NCBI RefSeq assembly: GCF_001280005.1
Contig: NZ_LGDW01000063.1
Coordinates: forward strand, 1-17,718
Length of the DNA: 17,718 bases
Direction: 5' to 3'
Source of the DNA: Streptomyces sp. NRRL WC-3618
GTDB taxonomy: Bacteria > Actinomycetota > Actinomycetes > Streptomycetales > Streptomycetaceae
Shown piece by piece: positions 1 through 6,380 of the stretch. The stretch's first letter is position 1. Each line of letters opens with the position of its first letter. The position numbers and the translations under genes were made by a program. The notes beneath the pieces were generated by a model, which had not been told where the DNA came from, did no database searches, and saw only the letters and a program-made list of their open reading frames with translations.

Positions 1-148
1 CCTGCCGAGCAACGCGGGCGAGTCGATGTTCGCCCTGACCCACGACAGCACCACCCTGTCCCCCACGGCCGGGCTGCTGGTCCTCCTCGGCTGGACGGCC
101 CTCGCGCTGGCGGGCGCGGCGTACCGCCTGGTGCGCCGCGACGTGTGA
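1..148 (+). CDS. C-terminal end of a membrane protein, probably an ABC-2 type permease (partial)
   Basis: An open frame from base 2 runs into a TGA at 146-148 and gives about 48 residues. It contains one clear hydrophobic segment (LLVLLGWTALALAGAAY) followed by a short basic tail ending RLVRRDV. A last transmembrane helix with a positively charged cytoplasmic end is typical of ABC-2 type transporter permeases. In Streptomyces these often lie just upstream of a NarL-type kinase/regulator pair, as here, with only 28 bases to the kinase start. The frame and the membrane segment are seen directly; the ABC-2 assignment rests mainly on context, because the rest of the gene is outside the window. 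Confidence 0.5.
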   Translation, partial: LPSNAGESMFALTHDSTTLSPTAGLLVLLGWTALALAGAAYRLVRRDV

Positions 149-176
149 GCGCCCGCACGATGGGGAGGTGACCACC

Positions 177-1498
177 TTGACGACGACCACGCCCGTCGGC
201 GACTTCGGCGGTATGGGACCGCTGGTCGCCCGGTTCTCCCGGGGCGGCCAGCGGCTGCGGCAGGCGGACCGGAACCGTCCGTGGGTGCTGGACACCGCGG
301 TGGTGGTGCTGGTCTTCCTCATGTTCTGCCTGCCGGACCTGCTGCACGGCGGCGCCGGGGACGGCGACGGTCCACACCGGTTCCGGCTCGCCTTCACCCG
401 GCTTCCCCTGGCGGCCATGCTGCTCCTTCAGGTCGGTCTGGTGCTGCCGCTGCTGTGGCGGCGGCGCAGGCCGATGGCCGCCTTCGGTGCCATCGCGGTC
501 GTGTTCGTGCCTTCGGTGCCATCGCGGTCGTGTTCGTGCTGCAGTGGTCGCTGGGGACGGCGCTGCGCGCGGACGTCGCCCTGTTCATCGCGCTGTACAG
601 CCTGGCTCTGCACGGGCGGTTGCGGCAGTTGCCGTGGGCCTGCGGCGTCATGGCGGGTGCGGTGGTGCTGGTCGCGGTGCGGGTGTCGGCGGCCGTGTCC
701 GTCTGGGACGCGCTGTTCTTCCTGCTGAGCACGGCGACCGCGGCCCTGGCGCTCGGCCTGATGATCAGGATCCGGCGGGCCCAGCTCGCGGGGCTGCGGG
801 AGCGGGCGGCCCGCCTGGAGATCGAACGCGACCAGCGCAGCAGGCTCGCGACCGCCACCGAACGGGCGCGGGTGGCCCGCGAGATGCACGACATCGTCGG
901 CCACAACCTGGCCGTCATGATCACCCTCGCCGACGCCGGGGCGTATGCCACGGATGCGGCTCCCGACCGCGGCAAGGAGGCTCTGCAGCTCATCGGCGAC
1001 ACCGGCCGCACGGCTCTCGGCGAGCTGCGGCGCGTGCTCGGCGTCCTGCGGGAGGCGTCGGCCGCCCCGGCCACGGTGCCCGATCTCAGCCCGCAGCCCG
1101 CTCTCGTGGACATCGAGGCGCTGTGCGAGGGGGTGCGCGTCGCGGGCTTGGAGGTCGTCTATCGGACCGTCGGCGAGGTGGACGCCTTGGACCGGGGGAT
1201 ACAGCTGACGGCCTACCGCATCGTCCAGGAAGCCCTCACGAACACCCTGAAGCATGCCGGGGCCGGCACACGGGTGACACTGTCGGTGATCGCCGAGGAC
1301 ACCCGGCTGGTCGTTCGCGTCCGGGACAACGGCCCGGCGCACCGCCCCGGACCCTGGAACGAGGAAGGACACGGGCTGGTGGGCATGCGTGAACGAGTGG
1401 CGCTCTACGGCGGCGACGTCAGCGCCGGGCCCGCGACCGGCGGCGGATGGATGGTGGAGGCCACCCTCCACCCGGCCTCTCAGGCAGGTGCCCGGTGA
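177..1498 (+). pseudogene. NarL/DesK-type sensor histidine kinase, frameshifted by a 29-bp tandem duplication
   Basis: Membrane sensor kinase that would phosphorylate the regulator encoded directly downstream. The N-terminal half has hydrophobic segments (VLDTAVVVLVFLMF, MLLLQVGLVLPLLW), then the frame breaks inside a membrane segment at 480-537, where 29 bases are present twice. Dropping one copy restores a single 430-residue protein: four or more membrane segments, a dimerisation/phosphoacceptor helix (ERARVAREMHDIVGHN, His228 of the restored protein), the HATPase N-box (IVQEALTNTLKHA) and glycine boxes (RDNGPAHRPG, GHGLVGMRER). As given, the first frame stops at 726-728 after about 183 residues. 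The kinase core lies in the other frame, with an internal ATG at 650. I prefer the TTG at 177 as start because GGGGAGG (162-168) sits about 8 bases before it; the GTG at 168 overlaps that site. The stop overlaps the regulator start by 4 bases. The gene may be truly broken, phase-variable, or an assembly error. Confidence 0.85.
480..537 (+). repeat. Perfect 29-bp tandem duplication inside the kinase gene
   Basis: Bases 480-508 and 509-537 are identical, and the match continues two bases further. Each copy starts GCCTTCGGTG and ends GTGTTCGT. Twenty-nine is not a multiple of three, so the duplication shifts the kinase frame. Removing one copy joins residues AAFGAIAVVFV to LQWSLGTALR in one continuous membrane protein. 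Perfect identity of the two copies points to a recent event. Confidence 0.97.
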
Positions 1499-2169
1499 CC
1501 ACGGTGCTCGTCGTGGACGACCAGCCGCTGCAGCGCTACGGCTTCCGGGTGCTGCTCGACTCCATCCCCGAGACGGAGGTGGTCGGCGAGGCCGCGCACG
1601 GCGCCGAGGCTGTCCGCAAGACCGCCGAACTGCGCCCCGACGTCGTCCTGATGGACGTACGCATGCCCGGTATGGACGGCATCGAAGCCACGCGCCGGAT
1701 CACGGCGGCTGGGGGCCGCTCTCGCGTCCTCGTGCTGACCACCTTCGACCTGGACGAATACGTCCATGCCGCCCTGCGTGCCGGAGCCAGCGGCTTCCTC
1801 CTCAAGGACGCACGCCCCGAGGAACTCCTCGCCGGCATCCGCGCGGTCGCCGCCGGCGACGCCGTCATCGCGCCGGCTCTCACCCGCCGCATCCTGGACA
1901 GGTACGCCCAGCACGTGCCCGCCGGCAGGAGCGACGTGAGCGAGGACCCGCGGCTGGGATCCCTCACCGACCGTGAGCGCGAGATCCTCGTCGCCATCGG
2001 CAAAGGCTGGACCAACGGCGAGATCGCCGCCCGCTTCGTCGTGTCCGAGTCCACGGTGAAGACGCACGTCGGCCGTGTCCTGGCCAAGATCGGCGCCCGC
2101 GACCGCATCCAGGCCGTGATCTTCGCCTACGACCTCGGACTCGCCGGCCCCGACACCGGCACCGGGTGA
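1495..2169 (+). CDS. NarL/FixJ-family response regulator
   Basis: DNA-binding response regulator of 224 residues, partner of the upstream DesK-type kinase. The receiver domain (about 1-120) has the acidic pair Asp8-Asp9 (VLVVDDQ), the phosphoacceptor Asp54 (VVLMDVRMPGMDG), the conserved Thr region (LVLTTFD) and Lys104 (FLLKDA). A LuxR-type helix-turn-helix occupies about 155-215 (LTDREREILVAIGKGWTNGE, then SESTVKTHVGRVLAKIGARD). I chose the GTG at 1495 because it overlaps the kinase stop as GTGA, giving translational coupling, and the protein then begins VTTVLVVDD as expected; starting at ATG 1447 would add an unlikely 16-residue tail. All key residues are present, so the regulator looks intact although its kinase is frameshifted. 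Its usual targets would be the ABC transporter genes just upstream, but no site is identified. Confidence 0.95.
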   Translation: MTTVLVVDDQPLQRYGFRVLLDSIPETEVVGEAAHGAEAVRKTAELRPDVVLMDVRMPGMDGIEATRRITAAGGRSRVLVLTTFDLDEYVHAALRAGASGFLLKDARPEELLAGIRAVAAGDAVIAPALTRRILDRYAQHVPAGRSDVSEDPRLGSLTDREREILVAIGKGWTNGEIAARFVVSESTVKTHVGRVLAKIGARDRIQAVIFAYDLGLAGPDTGTG

Positions 2170-2259
2170 GGAGACGGCGGAGGCCGGCCCGCCGGATCCG
2201 GAGCATCGCTCGGCGGCACGACCGACGTCATGGCGGGCTCTCGTCATCGAGCGGTTCTC

Positions 2260-2513
2260 TCAAGTCCCGCGCCGTGTCGGCCGGTAGGCGCCGCGCCGCC
2301 CGTCCGCGTCCCGCGCGGTACCAGCCCCTTTTGTCGTGCGGCCGGCCGAGGATGGTGTGCACCGTGTCGCAGGAGAGCCTGCCGCCTGGTTCCGCCTGGA
2401 TCTCGGCCGGAGTCCGGGGGCTCTCCACCGCCCGGAGGGCGGCCACAACCGCAGCCTCCAGCTCGCCCGTGCTTACGCCGTTCGGGCCTCTCGTGTGAGT
2501 CGCTGCCCGACAT
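2260..2513 (-). pseudogene. Decayed BlaI/MecI-family repressor gene (relic)
   Basis: Read on the minus strand, ATG at 2513-2511 is preceded by an AAGGTG ribosome-site-like sequence and begins MSGSDSHERPERRK. About 15 codons in, the match moves to another frame: GELEAAVVAALRAVESPRTP, then TVHTILGRPHDK. Near 2335, at an AAAA run, it moves again to KGAGTARDADGRRGAYRPTR and stops at 2260. The central frame aligns without gaps to the intact BlaI-like protein at 11346-11717 (GELEAAVMAAL, TPAQVQIEL, TTVTTILSRLHDKG), identical at 27 of the 49 positions I compared by eye. Leu-to-Pro changes in helices and two frameshifts indicate a non-functional gene. It fills most of the otherwise gene-free stretch 2170-2642; I see no other gene there. 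Only the wing and HTH part remain; the C-terminal dimerisation region is absent. Confidence 0.75.
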
Positions 2514-2520
2514 GTCGGGC
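2505..2520. promoter_or_regulatory. Perfect 16-bp palindrome over the relic repressor start
   Basis: GCCCGACATGTCGGGC reads the same on both strands and contains the start codon of the BlaI-family relic on the minus strand. It lies about 120 bases upstream of the glycosyltransferase gene. It could be an old autoregulatory operator, although its core (GACATGTC) differs from the GTAGAC-type repeats before the intact blaI homologue. A chance GC-rich palindrome is possible. Confidence 0.45.
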
Positions 2521-2642
2521 ACCTTGAAGAGGTGGGGAGACAGGCCCCCCGGCTTGGGCCCTGCAAATCGTGGGGTGAAATGCGGCGCTCTACGGGCTGC
2601 GGAGGAGTCGATCCCGCGGCGTGCGAAGACGAGAGGTGCACG

Positions 2643-4130
2643 ATGGCCGACGGCTCGAACACCACGGCGACCGGCGCCCCTCGCACCGGCCCCGCCCCAC
2701 GGGCCGGCCAGCCACCGCGCTCCTTCGGCGAGCCGTGGCTGACGGCGGTCGCGGGCGCCTTCACGCTCGCCCAACTCGTCCTCATCGGGCCGGGGTTCGG
2801 TCTCGGCTGGGACGAGACCGTCTACGTCAGCCAGGTCAGCGGCCACACTCCCGCCGCCTTCTTCAGCGCGCCCCGCGCCCGTGGCGTCCCTCTCCTCGTG
2901 GCTCCGGTCACGTCATGGTCCGACTCCACAGCCCTCCTCAGGGTCTACCTGGCCGTCCTCTCCGGCCTGGCCCTCTACTTCGCCCTGCGCGTCTGGCGAG
3001 CCCACGTCATGCCACCTGTCCTGGCCCTGGCGGGCGCCCTGTTCGCCTCCCTGTGGGTGACGGTGTTCTACGGCCCGCAGGCCATGCCCAACTACTGGGT
3101 CGCCGTCGGCGCCCTGGCCTGCGTCGGCTGCTTCCTGCGCGCCCGCGCGAACGCACGGGACCGGGCAGCCTGGTGGGGCCTGTTCGCGGGTACGGCGCTG
3201 ATGGCGTGGATGCGCCCGATGGACGCGGGTTATGTCGTACTGCCTCTGCTCGCCCTTTCCACGCGCCGTCCGCGTCTTCTCGTCGTGCTGGTCGCCGGAC
3301 TGCTGGCGGGTGCGGGCGAATGGGTGATCGAGGCGTACGCGAGCTACGGCGGCCCCGCACAGCGCCTCTTGGACGCCTCCCGCATCCAGGGCGGCCTGGG
3401 ATGGCACCTGGCGGTCGTGGACCAGCTGCGCAGTCTGGGCGGGCGCACGCTGTGCCGGCCCTGCACCGGGTCGCTCCCCAGCCCGGTGGTGACCCTGTGG
3501 TGGTTCGCGCTGCCGCTCCTGGCCGCCTTCGGCGCCGTGGCCGCGGTCCGTGCCCGGCGCGCGCTGCCCGTCCTGCTCCCGGGTGCCTGTGCCGTCACGG
3601 CGGCCGTGCCCTACCTGTTCCTCATCGGCTACGCGGCCCCTCGCTTCCTGCTGCCCGCCTACGCCCTGCTCGCCCTTCCCGTCGCCCACGGCCTCGTCCA
3701 CCTGGTCACCGCTCCGGCCCGCGGGAGGACGCGCACCCTCGCGGTGAGCCTGGTGGTGGCCGGCCTGGCGGGCCATCTGGCCGTGCAGTACGTCGTCCTG
3801 GAGCGCACCGTGCGCACTTCCGCCGCCGACCGCGCGGACTGGTCCCGCACCGCGGTGGCCCTCCACACGCTCGGGGTGCGGTCTCCGTGCCTGCTCAGCG
3901 GTTACGAGGCCGTCCCGATCGCCTTCTACACCGGCTGCGGTTCCGCCCAGACCGCGGGCCACGACGCCAGCGCCACCGCGGCCGAACTGACCCGGGCCGC
4001 CCACCGGACACCCTTCGCCGTCCTCACCCCGCCAGGTGGCCGCCCGCCCGCTTTCGCGCGCGGCTGGCCCATGAAGCGGGTCGGCGTTCTCCGGGCATAC
4101 GTGCCTCCCGCCGTACGGCAGGGGCAGTGA
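2643..4130 (+). CDS. GT-C type integral membrane glycosyltransferase (PMT/ArnT-like)
   Basis: A 495-residue protein with about ten hydrophobic segments spread along its length. After the first membrane segment (about residues 33-50) comes GFGLGWDETVYVSQ, with Asp57-Glu58 placed where GT-C enzymes carry the catalytic acidic residues of the first extracytoplasmic loop. Later segments include LALAGALFASLWVTVFYG, PRLLVVLVAGLLAGAG and VVTLWWFALPLLAAFGAVAA. A soluble C-terminal part (from about 395) contains several Cys. Such enzymes use polyprenyl-phosphate sugars to glycosylate proteins or lipids outside the membrane; donor and acceptor here cannot be told. ATG 2643 is preceded by AGAGGTG at a good distance; longer starts would read through the promoter of the divergent relic. 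It converges with the next gene, leaving 16 bases. A conserved membrane protein of other function is the alternative. Confidence 0.7.
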   Translation: MADGSNTTATGAPRTGPAPRAGQPPRSFGEPWLTAVAGAFTLAQLVLIGPGFGLGWDETVYVSQVSGHTPAAFFSAPRARGVPLLVAPVTSWSDSTALLRVYLAVLSGLALYFALRVWRAHVMPPVLALAGALFASLWVTVFYGPQAMPNYWVAVGALACVGCFLRARANARDRAAWWGLFAGTALMAWMRPMDAGYVVLPLLALSTRRPRLLVVLVAGLLAGAGEWVIEAYASYGGPAQRLLDASRIQGGLGWHLAVVDQLRSLGGRTLCRPCTGSLPSPVVTLWWFALPLLAAFGAVAAVRARRALPVLLPGACAVTAAVPYLFLIGYAAPRFLLPAYALLALPVAHGLVHLVTAPARGRTRTLAVSLVVAGLAGHLAVQYVVLERTVRTSAADRADWSRTAVALHTLGVRSPCLLSGYEAVPIAFYTGCGSAQTAGHDASATAAELTRAAHRTPFAVLTPPGGRPPAFARGWPMKRVGVLRAYVPPAVRQGQ

Positions 4131-4146
4131 ACGGAGTCACGACCGC

Positions 4147-5199
4147 TCACGCCCGCGAGGTCGCGGCCACGACCCGGCTCGCGGCCGTCTTCTGCAGCAG
4201 CCCGTAGACGAGCACCGGCAGGAGCAGGTGCGGTTTGTCGGGCAGTGTGGTGGTGATCAGGACCGCGCTCGCACTGCTGTTGTTCATGCCGCAGGCGAGC
4301 GTCAACGAGGAGGAGTGGGGGGCGTCCAGCCGCAGCAGGCGCGCGGCGGTCAGGCCGAGCGCGAAGGAGAGCAGGCAGACGAGGGCCGCCACGACCAGTG
4401 CGGCGCCGAACAGCAGCGGGCGCGGATGCGCGAGGAAGGAACCCAGCGCGCCACTGGCGTTCACATATGTCAGCGCAAGCGATCCGACGAGGGCGGCGAG
4501 TACGACCACGCCCAGCGTGCGGCCCCGCCATGCCGTCGGCAGCGTGAGCCGGCACAGGAGGCCGGCCGCGCAGGGCAGGACCACGCCGACGAGGGCGAAG
4601 CCGCCATGGGCCGCGTTCCCGGTCGTGGTGAGCGTGTCCGCGTAGTCGTCGCTGAGGAGCGGCGCCATGGTGGTGATGACCAGCGGGATGGTGAGCGGGC
4701 TCAGCAGCGTGGAGGCGAGGACGAGCCCCACCATGGTGGGCTGGCCGCCGTCGTCCTTATCGGTCCACACGGTGGCTCCGGCGGCGACGGGCATCGCCAC
4801 GATCAGGATCATCGCCGTGACCAGGCCGCTGCCGCCGTCGGCGTCGGGCGTTTGACGCAGGAGGAACGCGACGACGGGGATCACCAGCAGCGGGACCGCC
4901 AGGTGCAGGACGAGCCCCGCCAGCAGGGCGGTGGGACTGCGCAGCAGTCGGCCCAGCTCGCGGACGGGTACCTGGAACCCGGCGGAGAAGAGCACCAGGG
5001 CCAGCAGCAGCGGGCCGGTGCTCAGCGACAGACCGGTCACGGTGCCGAGCGGCAGGGTGTGCTCACGGCGCAGCCACAGACCAGGACCGGGCAGGAGAAG
5101 GGCGGCGAGATAGGACAGCACCACGGCCCGGCCGAGCCGGCGGCGCAGCCAGAGCGTCGCCCGGTCAGGGGGCGGGAGGGAGCCAGACGGATGGTTCAA
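4147..5199 (-). CDS. Bile acid:sodium symporter (BASS/SBF) family permease
   Basis: A 350-residue membrane protein with nine or ten hydrophobic segments (for example VVLSYLAALLLPGPGLWL, LLLALVLFSAGFQVPV, LLAGLVLHLAVPLLVIPVVA). It shows hallmarks of the BASS fold: a polar stretch after the middle helices (MPVAAGATVWTDKDDGG, then STLLSPLTIPLV) and a late conserved motif CGMNNSSASAVLITTTLPD followed by PVLVYGLLQK. Members move organic anions with sodium; the arsenite (Acr3) branch is related, but its signature Cys is not evident, so the substrate is open. The start is TTG at 5199, preceded by GGAAGAAG six bases upstream; there is no in-frame ATG near the N-terminus. It converges with the glycosyltransferase gene and diverges from the first DUF347 gene. 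Confidence 0.85.
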   Translation of the reverse strand: MNHPSGSLPPPDRATLWLRRRLGRAVVLSYLAALLLPGPGLWLRREHTLPLGTVTGLSLSTGPLLLALVLFSAGFQVPVRELGRLLRSPTALLAGLVLHLAVPLLVIPVVAFLLRQTPDADGGSGLVTAMILIVAMPVAAGATVWTDKDDGGQPTMVGLVLASTLLSPLTIPLVITTMAPLLSDDYADTLTTTGNAAHGGFALVGVVLPCAAGLLCRLTLPTAWRGRTLGVVVLAALVGSLALTYVNASGALGSFLAHPRPLLFGAALVVAALVCLLSFALGLTAARLLRLDAPHSSSLTLACGMNNSSASAVLITTTLPDKPHLLLPVLVYGLLQKTAASRVVAATSRA

Positions 5200-5280
5200 G
5201 GCGTACTTCTTCCATAGCGGCGGACTGGACGGGGCGGAGCGCCGCTATGCAAGAGCCCTGATCACGAGTCGTCATGGCTT

Positions 5281-5304
5281 CCATGGCATGCATGCCATGC
5301 ATGG
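5281..5304. promoter_or_regulatory. Overlapping palindromes built from CATG, likely operator
   Basis: Bases 5282-5299 form a perfect 18-bp palindrome (CATGGCATG on both arms). A second perfect palindrome, CCATGCATGG (5295-5304), overlaps its right arm. They lie in the divergent gap between the symporter gene (minus) and the DUF347 gene (plus), 83 bases from the symporter start. The AT content and symmetry stand out from the surrounding GC-rich DNA. A dimeric repressor site is likely, but no regulator is encoded next to it. Confidence 0.5.
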
Positions 5305-5345
5305 TGCCCGGGTGACGCCGATGCGGCAGGCGATACCCGCACGGC

Positions 5346-5379
5346 AGTCAGGATGCGTTCAGGTATCCCGTGGCACGGT
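5346..5379 (+). promoter_or_regulatory. OmpR/PhoB-type promoter of the first DUF347 gene
   Basis: AGTCAGG (5346-5352), 4 bases, GTTCAGG (5357-5363), 10 bases, then CACGGT (5374-5379). The 7-bp units repeat at an 11-bp period, the usual spacing for OmpR-family dimers, and take the place of a -35 box. The same arrangement with the same distances occurs before the second DUF347 gene. With CACGGT as -10, transcription would begin about at the ATG at 5388, so the message would be leaderless. Confidence 0.6.
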
Positions 5380-5387
5380 CACGTCTC

Positions 5388-6227
5388 ATGACATACGAGA
5401 CGTCAGAGACCTCCGCGACCCCTGTGGCCGGCGCCCAGACGGTGTCCTCCGGCCGCCGGCCGGGCTGGAACAAGGTGCCCGAGGTCACCGCCTACTTCTG
5501 GATCATCAAGGTGCTGTGCACCACCGTGGGCGAGACGGCCGCCGACCTGCTCAACGAGAAGGCCGGCCTCGGCCTGACCGGCGTGTCGGTGCTGATGAGC
5601 GCCCTGCTGGCGGTCGTCCTGGTGGTGCAGTTCCGCGCCGGCGCCTACCGAGCGGGCGTGTACTGGCTCGCCGTAGCCCTGATCAGCGTCGTCGGCACGC
5701 TGATCAGCGACAATCTCACCGACAACATGGGCGTACCACTGGAGACGAGTACGACGGTCTTCGCGATCATCCTCGCGATCGTCTTCGTGATCTGGTACCG
5801 GCGTGAGCGGACCCTGTCCATCCACCACATCGACACCCCCAGCCGGGAGTCCTACTACTGGCTCGCCGTCCTGTTCACCTTCGCCCTCGGCACCGCGGCC
5901 GGTGACCTGGTCTCCGAGCGCATGGACCTCGGCTACTGGCTCGCCGCACTCCTGTTCGCCCTGGCCATCGCCGCGGTCGCCCTCGCGCACTTCACGCTCG
6001 GCCTGGACGCGGTCTGGAGCTTCTGGATCGCCTACGTCCTCACCCGCCCGCTGGGCGCGTCCATCGGCGACTACCTCTCCCAGCCGACCGGCGACGGCGG
6101 CCTGGGCTTCGGCACCGTCGTCACCAGCGCCCTGTTCCTCACCGTCATTCTCGTCCTGGTCGTCTATCTCTCGGTGACCCGAAAGGATGTGGCGGAGCCT
6201 CAGCTCGTCGCGCGGCGCGCGGCCTGA
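5388..6227 (+). CDS. Four-repeat DUF347 (COG4705-like) membrane protein, copy 1
   Basis: A 279-residue integral membrane protein of unknown function. Four repeats each carry an aromatic/Trp helix start and a G-x-x-x-[AGS]-D motif: FWIIKVLCTTVGETAAD (Asp53), YWLAVALISVVGTLISD (Asp108), YYWLAVLFTFALGTAAGD (Asp173) and FWIAYVLTRPLGASIGD (Asp228). The glycines fall at 48, 103, 168 and 223, so repeats 1-2 and 3-4 are each 55 residues apart. This matches the known description of DUF347 as a two-helix repeat with a conserved Trp, present four times. Four membrane-placed acidic residues suggest ion or small-solute handling, which is inference. I chose ATG 5388 over GTG 5370 because the latter lies upstream of the likely -10 box, and no ribosome site precedes either. 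It is followed by a paralogue on the same strand. Confidence 0.85.
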   Translation: MTYETSETSATPVAGAQTVSSGRRPGWNKVPEVTAYFWIIKVLCTTVGETAADLLNEKAGLGLTGVSVLMSALLAVVLVVQFRAGAYRAGVYWLAVALISVVGTLISDNLTDNMGVPLETSTTVFAIILAIVFVIWYRRERTLSIHHIDTPSRESYYWLAVLFTFALGTAAGDLVSERMDLGYWLAALLFALAIAAVALAHFTLGLDAVWSFWIAYVLTRPLGASIGDYLSQPTGDGGLGFGTVVTSALFLTVILVLVVYLSVTRKDVAEPQLVARRAA

Positions 6228-6244
6228 GCAGGCAAGCGGCAGGC

Positions 6245-6278
6245 GTTCAGGTTGCGTTCAGGCTGACGCTGCCACAGT
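6245..6278 (+). promoter_or_regulatory. OmpR/PhoB-type promoter of the second DUF347 gene
   Basis: Two perfect copies of GTTCAGG (6245-6251 and 6256-6262) are separated by TTGC, followed by 10 bases and CACAGT (6273-6278). Spacing and order equal those at 5346-5379, and the last three spacer bases are TGC in both. The pair is most simply read as two targets of one OmpR-family activator. Transcription would start near 6285, leaving a leader of about 95 bases before the GTG at 6381. Confidence 0.65.
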
Positions 6279-6322
6279 TGGGCGCGTCGATCGCCGTTGC
6301 GCGGTCGCCTCTTCTCACAGGG

Positions 6323-6348
6323 CGCTCGCCCCCATCTCGGGGCGGGCG
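6323..6348 (+). promoter_or_regulatory. Strong hairpin in the leader of the second DUF347 gene
   Basis: CGCTCGCCCC (6323-6332) pairs with GGGGCGGGCG (6339-6348) across a 6-base loop. All ten pairs form, one of them G-U, and two outer G-U pairs can extend it. It lies between the predicted transcription start and the ribosome site. There is no U-run after it, so it may be a leader structure affecting stability or read-through rather than a classic terminator. Confidence 0.5.
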
Positions 6349-6380
6349 TTCTGCCGTTCGACGAAGCGGAGCCCCCCACC

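Noticed and set aside
168..176. GTG 168 as start of the kinase gene
   Set aside because: The codon overlaps the GGGGAGG ribosome site, which is correctly spaced for TTG 177 instead.
428..1471. Long antisense frame of 347 codons opposite the kinase gene
   Set aside because: Its translation is low-complexity and lacks domain motifs; it is a shadow of the GC-biased kinase codons.
2621..4207. Alternative 528-codon frame over the glycosyltransferase
   Set aside because: Arg/Pro-rich translation without hydrophobic segments; the other frame has a ribosome site, membrane helices and a DE motif.
4228..5217. 329-codon plus-strand frame opposite the symporter
   Set aside because: Gln/Arg/Gly-rich low-complexity translation; the minus-strand frame shows a clear BASS-family protein.
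5370..5387. GTG 5370 as start of the first DUF347 gene
   Set aside because: It lies upstream of the likely -10 box and has no ribosome site; the added residues are not shared with the paralogue.
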